Source of the DNA: Actinernus sp. WN-2022
Taxonomy: Eukaryota; Cnidaria; Anthozoa; Actiniaria; Actinernidae
NCBI GenBank assembly: GCA_030867875.1
Contig: JAOWCC010001634.1
Coordinates: forward strand, 54,907,352 to 54,971,351
Direction: 5' to 3'
DNA: 64,000 nucleotides
Of the stretch, positions 12,153 through 24,122 are shown one piece after another. The translations under genes were made by a program, and so were the position numbers. The notes beneath the pieces are model-generated. The model saw nothing but the letters and a program-made list of their open reading frames with translations, was not told the origin of the DNA and did not search any database. The first letter of the stretch is position 1. Every line of letters starts with the position of its first letter.

Positions 12153-12344
12153 GAAGCGGCCATAAAAACCAGGACCATACTGTCGCCTCCTAATCAATTC
12201 TAGCCTTTACGTAATAGAAACCTTTCAATCGGTTCCAACAACCAAAGGGAAAATAAGTAAAAGAAAAATGCCTCTCAATAACAAACTACTTATGATATAT
12301 GCTAGTCTAATTTAGGTGATTCTATTTTCGCCTACTCGAGAAAG

Positions 12345-12462
12345 TCTAGCTAGTCTAGTCTAGATGATTATGTTCTAATGTAGTCTAGACTAGATGATTA
12401 TATTCAAATGAAGTCTAGTCTAGGTGATTATGTTCTAATGTAGTCTAGTCTAGGTGATTCTA
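12345..12462. repeat. 30-bp tandem repeat, about four copies
   Basis: The unit TAGATGATTATGTTCTAATG plus TAGTCTAGTC repeats at 12361, 12391, 12421 and 12451. It is built from CTAGTCTAG and CTAGACTAG near-palindromes. Confidence 0.85.
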
Positions 12463-15400
12463 GTTGGCTACCTCTACGCTACCCTTTGGATGTCTAGTCT
12501 AGTAATTGCCTCACGACCGGTGCGAAGCTACCCTGAACTTCGTGAGACTTCTGCTTGAGTGCATTCGGACTTCGTGAGGCTTCTGACTGAGTGCATTTTG
12601 GGCTTGGGTTCACTGTGGTCGCATATGCCGATTGAGTTTTGTTGTAATCTCGTACCCAGATCTCCCATATTTACCCACGGTCACACGGAAGGGAGATCCC
12701 GCACATACACAGTAATCGTCGAACATACCGGCCTGTTGCGAAATCTTAGTTGGATTGCTCTGGAAGAACAAATGTAAAGAACTTTAATTGTTCTCTTATC
12801 TGGGCCAAAAAAGTTAAAGGCCACTTTAAAGAAAGCTCTGGACTCTAGAGGCGACAGGAGACAATTAAGTTGTGAAAAGGAAAGAGTGGCTTCAAGGATC
12901 AGTCACAACCAGTCGTAGACATCAGTGTTTGCCGATCATTTATCGGTTGATATAATAACAGCGTTGTGGTAAACAGTCGATTGTAGGTCTCTTTTAATTG
13001 ACGACTGATTGTAACCATAAACTTCGTTCCACTGGAGTAAATGAGTCTCGGACAGTTCGGCTAGCAGTATGTCGATGCAGCTTCTCCACAATACCTCAAG
13101 AAGACAGATTATGTATTAAGAGAGACCCCCTAAATGGTATTGGGGCGACGGAGACGACCCCTAAAAGGTACGGCCGATAACCCCTATCACTTCAAATAGG
13201 GGAGTCCCCCCTCCCCTGGAGTTCATTGTAGAACCACTGACCCACAAAAGATTTTTTTAAATAATTGCACAGTATTGTTTCCAAAAATAAAACTTTGTTC
13301 ATGTGCTCACTTGGTTCTCAATGATCATTTGAAGGGCTAAGGAGTGTAGACAATCTCCTATTGGTCACGAAATATGTATACAGTGTTGTTGTAAATACAA
13401 CCTTTATATTTGTGGGGTTTTATCTCGAAATTTTAATCTCTATTGGGGGGGGGGGGGGGGGGGGGGGGGGTTATGTAAATGTCTTGAGAACTTTTATGAT
13501 TTCTCATTTCACCCCTCTTCCTCCATAAATAATGAATGGTCCATATAAAGAATTAACACATTTTGAATCATGGAGTCGTGATATGAAAAGCAATAGTATC
13601 TGTTTTCTGTGTTTTAGTAACTGTAAAATCTGCATCTAGGCTACTTCTTTTAATACATGTATTATGAGCATAAGGAAGAGTTCTGAATGTTTGGCTAAGT
13701 TCCACTGGTTATTATTGAGTATACCATCATTTGATAGAAAACTGTGAAAACATAAGAATATTTGTAGGTAAAAGGCTGATTTCGGACTGCTGATGAATGA
13801 ACATTGTGAGCAGGAAACTGATTTTCAATGGAGAGACCAAAAGGAGGTAAATCTCGATCTGTAGTATATTCACTAGGGCATCCCTGGTGTCTTAACTTTC
13901 TCTCAACCATCTTGACAGATGTCTAAGTGGATAAAATAAAGTACATATTGACATTTTGTTCCGCATAACAACCTTGGAATAAGATACACCACTATCCTCA
14001 ATAGTCACCATGTTCGTCCATAATTTCCGGCTTCAAATTACAACCCTAACTCGTAGCTACAATTTTATGCAAATACAATCAAGTAAATGAGAATTTGACC
14101 AACGACTACGTGAAAAACTCGCAAATATTTGTGTTCCAAAATACACAACATATCTTCCAAATCTGGCCGTAAAAAGCCCATTTTTGGGATGCGATTTTCT
14201 CCAAAACAGAATAAAATGAAAGTAAACAACAACAAGATGCGATTGGGCTTACCTTGAAGTTTCACGTGTGGGCTTAGGCAGGTTGGAATCGTCGTAAAAT
14301 AACGGAAAAAGAAAACATTACTTAAAAGTGAGAAGAGCACTAAAACACGACCAAAAGAACAGAAGTAAAGGTAAAGAAACAGTGTAAAACCTTTACCTAC
14401 GCCACTCTTCCACCTACGTCACGATTTTCCACTATGATTGAGCCATGCTGAAGTCGAGTATCAACCAATCAGCGAACCAATCCAGTCTTTTTACGATCCA
14501 TGTTCTTGGCAATATAGATGCTTGAATACAAGTGGGAGCCTTTACACCCAGTACAGAGTCAAGTTGTTTGTGTGATTCGACACATAATTACTCGGGCTGC
14601 CTGTGGCAGGCCCGATCCTAGTTTTCCTAGTGTTCTTATTTTATTTTCCATCTTGCGAGTTGGAACAACACGTGACAGGATCAACCAATCATTCGATATC
14701 GCTAGCTCGGAACACTGCGGGTCACTTAATTTATTTACAAACAAGATGGCGGAAACCCGGGAGAGATAAAGTCCATCGCGGAGGAGATTTCTCTCAAATT
14801 TGGAGTCCCATCTTCTCAAATGTAAACAGCTTAATGTTTTATTTAAGGTTACCGGATATCTTCAGGGTGCGTTTCCAATCTAAATTACGTAGCGCCTCGA
14901 GGAAACATCGTAGATAAATCATCCATGTATCATTTTAAAGCTTTTAAAAATTGCCTACAAGAATACATAAAAAGTTTTGAGTTCTTTGAAAATCTCGAAT
15001 TTTCCGCGATCCCGTTTCTCCGATCTAGTGAGACGGCTTTCAGAAGCTCCGACTCCGAAAATATGTTGAAGCTTAAACATCTGTTTGCTTTGTCGCATTT
15101 CAGAGAAATCGTATTACAAAAGGGTGTCGGGGAATTTCAAAATTCGATTTACATGTAGTTCAAAAGTTATCTTGCTCTTCGTGAAAAGGCGAAAACATAG
15201 TCCGAGTAGACATGCGAGAAACGGCGGCAAGAGCTCTCTTTTTAGAAATTCCCAATTTTCCGACATCTTTTTGCAGCTGCGATATCAATTGACATTTTTG
15301 TGAAAATTTCACACAAATCGAATAAATTCCTCTTGAGTGGGAGCTTTCTTAAAACTCTATTTGGTTGAAAATCGAAAGCGTAGAAAAAAGCACTTCAAAA

Positions 15401-15500
15401 ACTTTATCCTAAGAAGTACTAATAAACTGTTTTACATGTTTGCCGTGTGGGAGTCCGATCATTAGAACAGAGCATTAACGCCTCTTTTAAATTGTTTTAA
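12463..15500. other. Large intron, no gene recognised
   Basis: Several open frames of 60-104 codons lie here on both strands, but none shows a recognisable domain, plausible neighbours or splice context. A pure G tract lies at 13444-13470. I treat the rest as unannotated intron. Confidence 0.5.
13444..13470 (+). repeat. Poly-G tract of about 27 bases
   Basis: An uninterrupted run of G, unusual in this AT-rich context and able to form G-quadruplex DNA. It could also reflect assembly or base-calling slippage. Confidence 0.8.
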
Positions 15501-16724
15501 GGACGGTGCCTACTATTGTCAGCGCGCACGCCGTTCTGCGCATCTTGCGTCCCGCGGGTCATCCCGCGAGACAGGCCATTTGCAGAACTATTTTGAAAAA
15601 GCTGTGTTAATTGTGTAATTTTACAGACAGAAAGATGAAGGATTTTAAAATACGGTTGAAAGATATGCTTGAGAAATGAACGATTTGGGAAATCTTTAAA
15701 TTCCACTACACGGCCACGAAAGACAATTTTCAGCTGAAATGGTATTAAAACAGCCGACCATTTCAATGATTTATCGTGGGAAGATGGTCGAAGAATCGTA
15801 GATTTAGGAGATTTACCCGACCAATTGAATGAAGGTTGTTTGGACTGCCATGAATCACTGCTGTCTTTTCGCCCAGCGCCTTGTGCTTAGGCCTGTCGAT
15901 GCTTTCGAGTTTCGTCAGTTTCTCCAAACATGGACTCGGCCGAGTATAAACAATGTGTGAATACGTCAAATAAGCTTTGTGAAAACGGGTAAACCTCTTG
16001 GAAACCCAAAGAAGAATGAAGAAAGAAGGACTGTATGGGGTTTGAGCACAAAGGAAGCAGTAACAGCTTTGATTTTCAATGAAGAAAGTCGAAAGACGGG
16101 ACTGACTCTTTCCCCACCGCCATCTTGAAAATCTCCCAGAATGCAATAAAAGAAACCAATTTTCAGACTTACTAGGGAGGCCTAGGTAAAAAATGTCAAT
16201 TTTTGAAAATAAAATTAGCCATAAAGAGGCTTACCGTCCACATAACTTTTTAAAACGCGTGGATACCCCCATTTTTTCTTTTGTAATCTATAATATAGAA
16301 GCTAAACAACGTTTACATATATTTTTTGTCTTTATAAAATTGAAACTTGATGTATATTTCGGCAAAAAATATGTGTGTGTTCATTGTCACTAATGAGGCT
16401 TACAAAGCAAAATTTGTACAAAAAATTATAATCATTGTAAGATAAATAGTTTGATTGGCATCCTTTGTGAAGAACGCTATGTCTAACGTTTTTTGTCCTA
16501 ATATTTTGCCAGATAACCCAAAATATTAATCGAATTAAAAATAGTTTCTCGGACAAAGAAAAATGCTGAGTCAGCACTTTTTTCGATTTTCATCCTTAAT
16601 TATCTCTCTTAAACGTATGGGTACCCATAAATTTTTTTCTGATTTCAAAAGCTCCTTAGGGGGTTCAAACAATCCATATAGATTTTTAGAAAACAAATTG
16701 GTTTGCAATTAGTAGGCACCGTCC
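15501..16724. mobile_element. TTAA-flanked non-autonomous DNA transposon, 1.2 kb
   Basis: The termini are GGACGGTGCCTACTA at the left and TAGTAGGCACCGTCC at the right, a 15-bp perfect inverted repeat, with TTAA immediately outside both (15497-15500 and 16725-16728). I found no transposase; the internal frames are short and unrecognised. The termini differ from the AGTGCC family also present here, so this is a second TTAA-targeting family. Confidence 0.8.
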
Positions 16725-16729
16725 TTAAA

Positions 16730-17385
16730 CTGCAGGATAAACATTAAAGCACGTAGTCGATCTACAACGAATACCGACCTGAATGGCGTTTCACAAGTGA
16801 TCCAGTGTCAAGAAAATTATGCTACAGAACACAACTATTCTAAAGTCCGAGAAGACCTTAGAGCAATGTGAGAGTCCACCAATGATTTTAGAGGGCAGAT
16901 AACAATATATATAACTATTGCGTTCCGTGGATAACTAAACCCTCTGAATGATAATTATTTGCTTATATCTGGTAGCCAAAAAAAAATATTGACTTGCCAT
17001 GACCAGTCGGCGTAGGATTTCCGATTTATAACGCCAAATAACGCTTTGTCTTGCTCATCAGTCGGTGATGTTATCTTTGGAAAGCGATCTTTTAGTACAG
17101 ATGATACGATGTCTTCATAGATTCTTTGAGCAATCGCCATACAAAAACTACAATTTGTTACGTGCGAGATCGAGGAACTTCGATCGAAGCTGAGCCAGCA
17201 ACGTAAATAATTCCCGTCCCCTCTCTAGTTGACCATACGATATCTACAATGATTACTTATCCTTCCGTCCCTGAGAACAATATACCTAACGAATCACAGT
17301 TCTTGTTGGGCTCATTAAATATTCCTCCAATCAGAAAAGACAGTCAGATCTTGACCCTCATGAAAGTGAGATTCACACTCACCGG
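16730..17385. other. Intron sequence, nothing recognised
   Basis: A 61-codon minus-strand frame (17140-16955, beginning MAIAQRIYEDIVSSV) looks protein-like in composition but matches nothing I recognise. No splice partners were found for it. Confidence 0.4.
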
Positions 17386-17505
17386 TACCAGAGGTTTTCT
17401 CGCAGTTCGTTTCTCGCTGCTTCGCAGCTCGCTGATTGCCCCTTTGCGGCTCTTTCTCCGTGGCTGTTCTCTCTCTAGAAAACCTCTGGAACCAGGGTAG
17501 GAGCC
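17386..17505. repeat. Short inverted repeat, possible MITE
   Basis: CCAGAGGTTTTCT at the left pairs with AGAAAACCTCTGG at the right around a pyrimidine-rich interior with CGCTGCTTCGCAGC. It is probably a small miniature element. Confidence 0.55.
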
Positions 17506-17534
17506 TCTATACTTGAAAAAAAATACATTGCGCT

Positions 17535-17640
17535 GAGTGTAGATTCGAACCCAGGAATATAAGAGTTATAGAGCGGCTGACACACACCCTACCCAAACCC
17601 TAACTGCTAGACCACGAGTGAATTCGCTTGGTGGCAATCG
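17535..17640 (-). repeat. tRNA-derived SINE or tRNA-like pseudogene
   Basis: On the minus strand an A-box-like TGGTCTAGCAGTTAGGG is followed by a B box CTGGGTTCGAATC and then a T-rich stretch. The spacing is longer than in a normal tRNA, and the arms do not fold well enough to call a functional tRNA. Confidence 0.5.
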
Positions 17641-18234
17641 TGTTTTTTTTCACGTATTTATACCAACTAATGATGAGTAGGTATATAAATAATAATATTA
17701 TAGTATTCAATACACTATAATCGGTAATACGACAACTCACCGAGCGCGCGAGGGCATGGTCTCAAGGGAATGCTTTTTACACCGAGGTAAAGCCATAGTT
17801 CGGGAACGGCGACCCCAGTGATCGAAAAAAAATGAGTGGAAATCACGTTTCGTTATAGATTTCAGCCTCCTTCAAGATGTAGAAAATGAATACCAGCACA
17901 AATATATGAAAAGTCACCGCCTACTCGAAAATATAACTGCATACAGATCTGGATAGATGACTTTATTCCACATTTAGAATGACACCCCTAAATATTCACA
18001 AGGGATAGCTATTTGCTAAAGGAAAATTAACATGGACTGTATGCTACAATAGTACCTGTGCGTGGACAGTGAAGTTAGAAATAATAGTATCAGTCCATCA
18101 ATCCTACTGAAAAGCATTGCTTTCTAAAAATGTTGAAAAGTATGGGTTGGTAAACCCTACTAAAAATAACTGTTTTCTAAAATTAAAAATTAAAAATCTC
18201 TATTGTAATATTTTTTAGCAAGTTAAGTTCAAAC

Positions 18235-18590
18235 CGCCTCCCGGCGCTTAAGCTCCAGTCCCTCCCAGTTATCTCAGTGGTTAAGCTCCAGTCCCTCCCA
18301 GTCACCTCAGTGGTTAAGCGCCTGTCCCTCCCATTCAGGTTACCTCAGTGGTTAAGCGCCGGTCTGTTTGTGCGGGAGATCGCAGGTTCAAACCCCAGCC
18401 GTACCAACACTCAGGGTCTTATAATAACCGAGTAGAAGGTGCTGCCTTTACATAATCCAACAGTAAACGGTAAGACCTTCCTGTCTTCTCGGATAAGGAC
18501 GTAAAACTGAAGGACTAAGTAAAGAGAGGGCCATGTGATAGACCTACATGTTAGTCGGTAAACGTGTTCAAACCCTCTATAAATAAAGCG
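18235..18590 (+). mobile_element. tRNA-derived SINE
   Basis: An A-box-like ACCTCAGTGGTTAAGCGCC and B box GCAGGTTCAAACCCC lie about 35 bp apart at 18330-18395 and are followed by a non-tRNA body (GTAGAAGGTGCTGCC, TCTTCTCGGATAAGGACG). Two partial copies of the head (CTCAGTGGTTAAG) precede it. This layout is that of a Pol III-type SINE. Confidence 0.7.
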
Positions 18591-18599
18591 ACAGTGTTA

Positions 18600-19158
18600 T
18601 ATGAAGTTGATTTATTATAATTACTGGGAGCAGTTGTAATAGGCCTTTTGCAGGAAATATTCATGTACTGGTATAATACTTTGTTAACGAATTAATTGAA
18701 CTTGTGATCTCCATGGGAAAGACATTGTCATGGATGCTGGATGGCAATCTATCTTTAAAAAGGCTGTTTTAGAAAGATCGACAATCGATTGGAGGTGGAA
18801 AATATAATTTACAAACAGGTTTTGCTAATAGCACTACCGATCTCGTACAAGTGCCTTTAAATATATGATTTACGATTTGTTTGCCGTCTAGTACAACCAC
18901 GTGATTGCATTCCTGCAAAAGGCCCATGCCATTATATAAATGATCACAAACATCAGTAATGAATCAATAGACCAGTTTACGCTTATGCGCAGTTATTCAA
19001 AATAATCTTTTGTTTCAAACGTGTCAAATAAAATTAGTGGCGGAAGGATTTTTCTCAAGCAGGTCTACAGGCCCTCCCCTCTTCCCTTCCCCTCCTCAGT
19101 TTCCCTCTTCTTTTGTCCCTCTCTCCCTCCTCCCCTCCCCCTAAGAGAGCCTGTTCAC
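18600..19158. other. Intron sequence, nothing recognised
   Basis: AT-rich sequence followed by a pyrimidine-rich tract near 19070-19140. I see no gene. Confidence 0.4.
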
Positions 19159-19312
19159 TCCCAAAAATAGATCATGACACACACGGTTCCCAAGGACACT
19201 TCTGGTTCCGGTCCTCAAGCAAAATAATGGTACCATTGGGATGACGTAGGGCGGATCTGACATGGTGTCACTTCCGCATTTCCTAAACCCAGGATAATTC
19301 GCCTCACTTACT
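19159..19312 (-). repeat. Interspersed repeat, inverted partner of 11950-12152
   Basis: The reverse complement shares GAATTAT, AAATGCGGA, GGACCGGAACC and TCATGATCTATTTTTGGGAG with the earlier copy. Confidence 0.65.
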
Positions 19313-19431
19313 ACCACTCCTTTGGTATATTGGTCTGCACTTTATACTTCTTTAATTTACGTTAAAAGTATAGTTAAACTTACACACAACAAGTGACTGG
19401 ACCATATTTATTTATTGCATCTTGTGTTTAG

Positions 19432-19689
19432 CTTTTCGACTGCATTCTCCTTACCCTCCCACGCCAATCTGGCGGAGGTGGGAAATCTTCAGCAGAGATG
19501 ATTGAGGAATTAGCTGCAGACATCCTATCAAAATTCCCAGCGCTGTTTGACATGGAGATGGTGATAAAGAAGTACCCTGTTGTGTATACAGACTCGATGA
19601 ACACTGTCTTACGACAAGAGCTAATCCGCTTCAACAGGCTTACAGATGTTGTCAGGAGTACACTACGAAACTTACAAAAGGCCATCAAG
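19432..19689 (+). CDS. Dynein heavy chain exon E
   Basis: The acceptor is TTGTGTTTAG and the donor is AAG|GTAGCC. Its 86 codons start LFDCILLTLPRQSGGGGKSS and include MNTVLRQELIRFNRLTDVV and LRNLQKAIK. They follow straight on from exon D, and both boundaries are phase 0. Confidence 0.93.
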
Positions 19690-19737
19690 GTAGCCATCTT
19701 TAAATCTTTAATTATACATACATGCATGAACTAATAA

Positions 19738-19935
19738 ATTGCCAATAAATTGAAACTGAACAATGACAAGACTGAGTTGCTCGTGTTAAATGCTCGACAA
19801 TCTGCTCCTATTTTATGAACTCGTTACCACTGGAAATTAGGTCTATTAATTCTCTTAGTTCTTTTAAATCTAGTGTTAAACATGTCTTTTTAAGAGAGCT
19901 TTTGGTATCTAATATGTTTCCTAGTAATTAAGCCA
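19738..19935 (+). pseudogene. Short LINE RT and C-terminal fragments
   Basis: The plus strand reads NKLKLNNDKTELLVLNAR (post-YADD RT segment), then jumps to MNSLPLEIRSINSLSSFKSS (ORF2 C-terminus), so the copy is internally deleted. Confidence 0.7.
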
Positions 19936-20109
19936 TTATTATTATGATTATTATTCAATTTTCTATTTGGTATAAAATAGGGAATTACTTTTAAAATGCC
20001 ACGTCACATTGTATAACTTCTTTTTAGTATCTGTATAATTGCATAATTAGAAGAACTGATAACTTATATCAAGTAGTTGTTGTATCTCTGTGTTTTCTTC
20101 GAACCGTCA

Positions 20110-20265
20110 AATTAGTTCCTGCCTGTGTTTTTCCCTTTTTTGCTCCGACGAAGGGCTAGCGCTCGAAACGTCAGCTGCTACTCGCTTCCCACGGCGGTTA
20201 GCATACCTTAATCGACTTTAGTTGATTATACCACTGTCAAATTAGATGGCCTTGTGACAGCTGGA
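20110..20265 (+). repeat. Penelope-like element terminal fragment with degenerate hammerhead core
   Basis: The block GACGAAGGGCTAGCGCTCGA then AACGTCAGC recurs on the minus strand at 29553-29585. It resembles the hammerhead-ribozyme segment reported in Penelope-like element terminal repeats. Here the conserved CUGA is CCGA, so cleavage activity is unlikely. Confidence 0.5.
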
Positions 20266-20570
20266 AAGCACTAATCTTTGATGGCTGCAAGCCTGTCTTT
20301 GAATCAATACAGTCTTTGGCAATGTGAAAATACTGCATGTAAGTGAATAACAAGGCTTAACTTCATAAAGAAACAGTATTGAACTTTTAGCCCGGGTTAC
20401 CGGACTCATTTCACAGCGTCATCATTTCAGCCAGGTCAACTAATAGCGCTGTTCTATAATTTGTTTGTTTGTGTGTTACCTTGTTATTACCCTAACTATG
20501 ACTTCTACCTTAACTCATTAAGGTAATTGTGTAGTATGGTATAAATACTTATGTTGGATTGTATTATCAG

Positions 20571-20707
20571 GGTTTAGTAGTCATGTCTGCCGATCTGGAG
20601 GATGTGTGTAACAACATGTTGCTCGGTAAAGTACCCGCCGTGTGGGCGGCGAAATCCTACCCTTCCCTTAAACCGCTCGGAAGTTACGTCACAGATCTGC
20701 TAGAAAG
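20571..20707 (+). CDS. Dynein heavy chain exon F
   Basis: The acceptor is TATTATCAG and the donor is AAAG|GTATTC. It encodes [20 protein letters not shown] and [19 protein letters not shown], ending with two bases of a split arginine codon. Confidence 0.93.
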
Positions 20708-21040
20708 GTATTCTCATGTGATTGTACGACAGTAATGCATGGCTGAGCTTCAAATTTTAATAATACGGTGATACTTGTTGTTGATATACAAATGAAGATT
20801 GAGCAAACTACAATCATGGTATATAGAAATGTATCTTCTCTACATACTAAAGTGCTCCATTTGGAGTGATATATCCTAAAGAGGAACACGTCTATTTGTG
20901 TGAATTCTACCTAATAGGACATGTGATTTCGAGAGAAAAACGATACTCATTTGATTCTAGCTTTTTGAGGTTTTTAATGGTAAATTCGCCGTTTTTGACT
21001 ACCGGATCTGATGTTTTAAAATGCTTTTCAATACTGATAA

Positions 21041-21590
21041 ACAGGTTACCTGACCTATCCGCGGGTCACCCAAGGGGTTATCTTTTATCAACACAAACAG
21101 GTTACCTGACCCATCTGCGGGTCACCCAAGGGGTTATCTTTTAACAACACAAACAGGTTACCTGACCCATCCGCGGGACACCCAAGGGGTTATCTTTTAT
21201 CAACACAAACAGGTTACCTGACCCATCCGCGGGACACCCAATGGGTTATCTTTTGTCAACACAAACAGGTTACCTGACCCATCTGCGGGTCACCCAAGGA
21301 GTTATCTTTTATCAACACAAACAGGTTACCTGACCCATCTGCGGGTCACCCAAGGGGTTATCTTTTATCAACACAAACAGGTTACCTGACCCATCCGCGG
21401 GACACCCAATGGGTTATCTTTTATCAACACAAACAGGTTACCTGACCCATCTGCGGGTCACCCAAGGAGTTATCTTTTATCAACACAAACAGGTTACCTG
21501 ACGCATCCGTGGGTCACCCAAGGGGTTACTTTTATCATAAACATGTTACCTGACCCATCCACGGGTCACCCAAGGGGTACATTTGATCAA
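21041..21590. repeat. 56-bp tandem array, about ten copies
   Basis: The unit contains AACAGGTTACCTGACCCATC, CGCGGGTCACCCAAGGGG and TTATCTTTTATCAACACA. Each unit carries the near-palindromes GGTTACC and GACCCATCCGCGGGTC. The last two copies are more diverged. Confidence 0.92.
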
Positions 21591-21855
21591 CTGCAACTGC
21601 TTGCAGTTTTCCTTTTCAACGATGATGCTAGTGATGGTAATAACCGCGAGAATCGGTTAGGGTTATAATATTGCGGATTTCGTATTAATGTCGAAGAAAA
21701 CTCAGTAAAATGGTTAACCGCGCCGTTGGTGCTGTAGTGCGCTTATTTAATGAGTGGTGCAAAAGCGAGCACATGTAAGACACCACGTCACATGCTGTAC
21801 CATAGCTAACATTCCATTGTTATGTGGCTGAGCTGATGTCTGATTCATTTTACAG

Positions 21856-21944
21856 ACTCAAGTTTTTTCAAGACTGGATCGATCGTGGTCCACCTAACGT
21901 GTTCTGGATATCAGGTTTATACTTCACGCAGTCTTTCCTCACAG
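21856..21944 (+). CDS. Dynein heavy chain exon G
   Basis: The acceptor is TTTTACAG and the donor is ACAG|GTAAGT. It encodes LKFFQDWIDRGPPNVFWISG then LYFTQSFLTG, with split codons on both sides that fit their neighbours. Confidence 0.93.
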
Positions 21945-21994
21945 GTAAGTGTAAAACTTTGCAAAGTCGACCACTAAAATAATGTACAATAGAA

Positions 21995-22045
21995 AACTAG
22001 TTCCTGTAAAAACTAATGTAAGTTTGCGTCAGCGGGGAAGATAAA
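21995..22045 (+). repeat. Penelope-like terminal fragment
   Basis: AACTAGTTCCTGTAAAAACT and CAGCGGGGAAGAT match the segment at 29445-29490, where they accompany the hammerhead-like block. Confidence 0.5.
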
Positions 22046-22857
22046 GATAAGAATTTAGCCACACTTGAAGCTGTGCTAAATACTGAACTAAAAAATATCC
22101 ATACTTGGCTTTGTGTCAATAAATTATCTCTTAATATCTCTAATTTTGTGATATTTCATCCGTTTCAAAAGAAAACAAGTTTCACTCCCCAGATAGTAAT
22201 CAATAATAAATTACTAAAAGAAGAGAAATCGATACAGTACTTAGGGGTGATGCTAGATTCAACATTAAATTGGAATTGTCATGTAAATCATATTATAAAA
22301 AAACTTAAAAGAAATATTGGTTTACTTTCAAAAATTTGATATTATGTTAATACAGGTACTCTTGTAAATCTGTACTATTCACTGATTTATCCCTTTCTTA
22401 ATTATTCCCTTATTGCTTGGGGTAACACCTATGAAACAACACTCAAACCGCTTTTTCTTCTTCAAAAGCGGGCATTACGCATTATATTATGTTCTTCCTT
22501 CACTGAACACACTAGTCCTATTTTCAAATCTTCAAACTTAGTCAAACTTCCTGACCTTGTTTATCTTAACACTGCCATTTTATGTATAAATTTAATAACC
22601 AACTTTTACCATCGGCTTTCAATAGTTTTTTTACCTATTGAGGAATTACATAATTATAATACAAGACTTTCTTCCAAATTTTCCTATGTTCTACCAAAAG
22701 TTAGAACCAATTATTATATTATGGTATTTCTAACATTCGCTTCCAAGACCCAAAATCTGGAACTCCATTGACGAATTACTAAAATCTTCATCTCTACCAA
22801 TATTTTAAAAAGGTCTCAAAAAATGCTATTTTGATTATTATTAAGTAATTTATTTAA
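22046..22857 (+). pseudogene. 5'-truncated LINE ORF2 fragment
   Basis: It reads LKNIHTWLCVNKLSLNIS, IQYLGVMLDSTLNW, LINE-like sequence around LLQKRALRIILCSSFTEHTS, then HNYNTRLSSKFSYVLPKVRT. This is the C-terminal half of a CR1/L2-like RT, with one early stop and a frameshift. The foldback at 22858 entered its 3' part. Confidence 0.8.
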
Positions 22858-23395
22858 AGTGCAACTAACCCCTTTTGCAATTTTTATACATATGAATCTT
22901 TGAAAGGTTTTGAGTACTTCTGCGAAGAAATGTTTGGCTTACAGAGAATACTCTATGTTCTATGCTTGTTTGAAATGGCGAAAATCTGACCTTTCCTGAC
23001 CCATGACCGCGTAAGAATAAGACTGGGTTGATTCTTGATCTTACGTCACCTCATTAATGCATTATTCTCCATGGCGCCTTCCTATCACAACAACACCGAT
23101 ATATATAGAATATACACAGTCTGTGAGTTGTTAGTAAAGAAAACAGTTATTTTAGAGTAAATGCTAAATATTTATTCAAATTATTGCAAAGTCGAATGAC
23201 TTGGATGACGTAAGATCAAGAATCGACCCAGGCTTTTTCTTACGCGGTCATGGGTCAGGAAAGGTCAGATTTTCACCATTTCAAACAAGCATAGAACATA
23301 GAGTATTCTCTATAAGCCAAAAATTCTTCGCAGAAGTACTCAAAACCTTTCAAAGATTCATATGCATAAAAATTGCAAAAGGGGTTAGTTGCACT
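22858..23395. mobile_element. TTAA-flanked foldback DNA transposon, copy 3
   Basis: The 538-bp element begins AGTGCAACTAA and ends TTAGTTGCACT between TTAA 22854-22857 and TTAA 23396-23399. The arms carry GACCTTTCCTGACCCATGAC and GAGTACTTCTGCGAAGAAA in inverted orientation. It has no coding capacity. Confidence 0.85.
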
Positions 23396-23534
23396 TTAAG
23401 TTAGTATGTCCTAGTTAGACCTACCTCAGTGTAGCACCCTTCATACCAATTTTTATTATTATTACTATATCATATATCCATCTGTGTATATGTGTCCGTG
23501 TGTGTTTTTGTTCGTCTTAAGAGCCGGCCTAAAC

Positions 23535-24120
23535 TACACTTTTTTTTAAACTACTATAGTGTCAAAACACCAATACAGCACCAGACTTGCATCAAGATCA
23601 ACTTACTATATAAATAGAGTTCGGACAAACTATGGGAAATTTAACCTCCGCTATAAAGGAGCAATTATTTGGAACGAGCTTGATGAAAGCCTTAAAACCC
23701 TGTCATTAACATCATTTAAGCGAAAGCTTAAATCTAATCTCATGGAGTCTTATCAGTAACAACTTCATTGGTTACATCTGTCACTATTACATAATACAAC
23801 TTATCTTAAAACATTTGGTACCCTATTTATTTATTTATTTATTTATCTTATTTATAAATTTTACTTACTTTAAACCCATTTGTCTTCTACATTAATTAAG
23901 TGTTCTATATTGCTGTAATTTGTATCGTAGTGCATATTTTTAGTTTTCATCTTTAAAACCCTACAAAAACATTGTTATTTAACTTGAAATGTTACTCAGC
24001 TCGTTTAACTTCAGTTATTCTGAGTAACTATTACCATAATTTAGTGAGATCTATGTATTTATGTAAATTAAGTATTTATAACCTTTTTGGTAATAAAGAT
24101 GATGTTGTTGTCGTTGTTGT
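23535..24120 (+). pseudogene. LINE 3' end with (GTT)n tail
   Basis: The frame 23559-23759 reads SKHQYSTRLASRSTYYINRV then GAIIWNELDESLKTLSLTSF, the ORF2 C-terminus of a LINE. A 3' UTR and a GTT-rich tail at 24103-24122 follow. Confidence 0.75.
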
Positions 24121-24122
24121 TG

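Noticed and set aside
14559..15303. Overlapping open frames of 70-104 codons
   Set aside because: They lie inside a dynein intron, overlap on both strands and show no domain or splice support.
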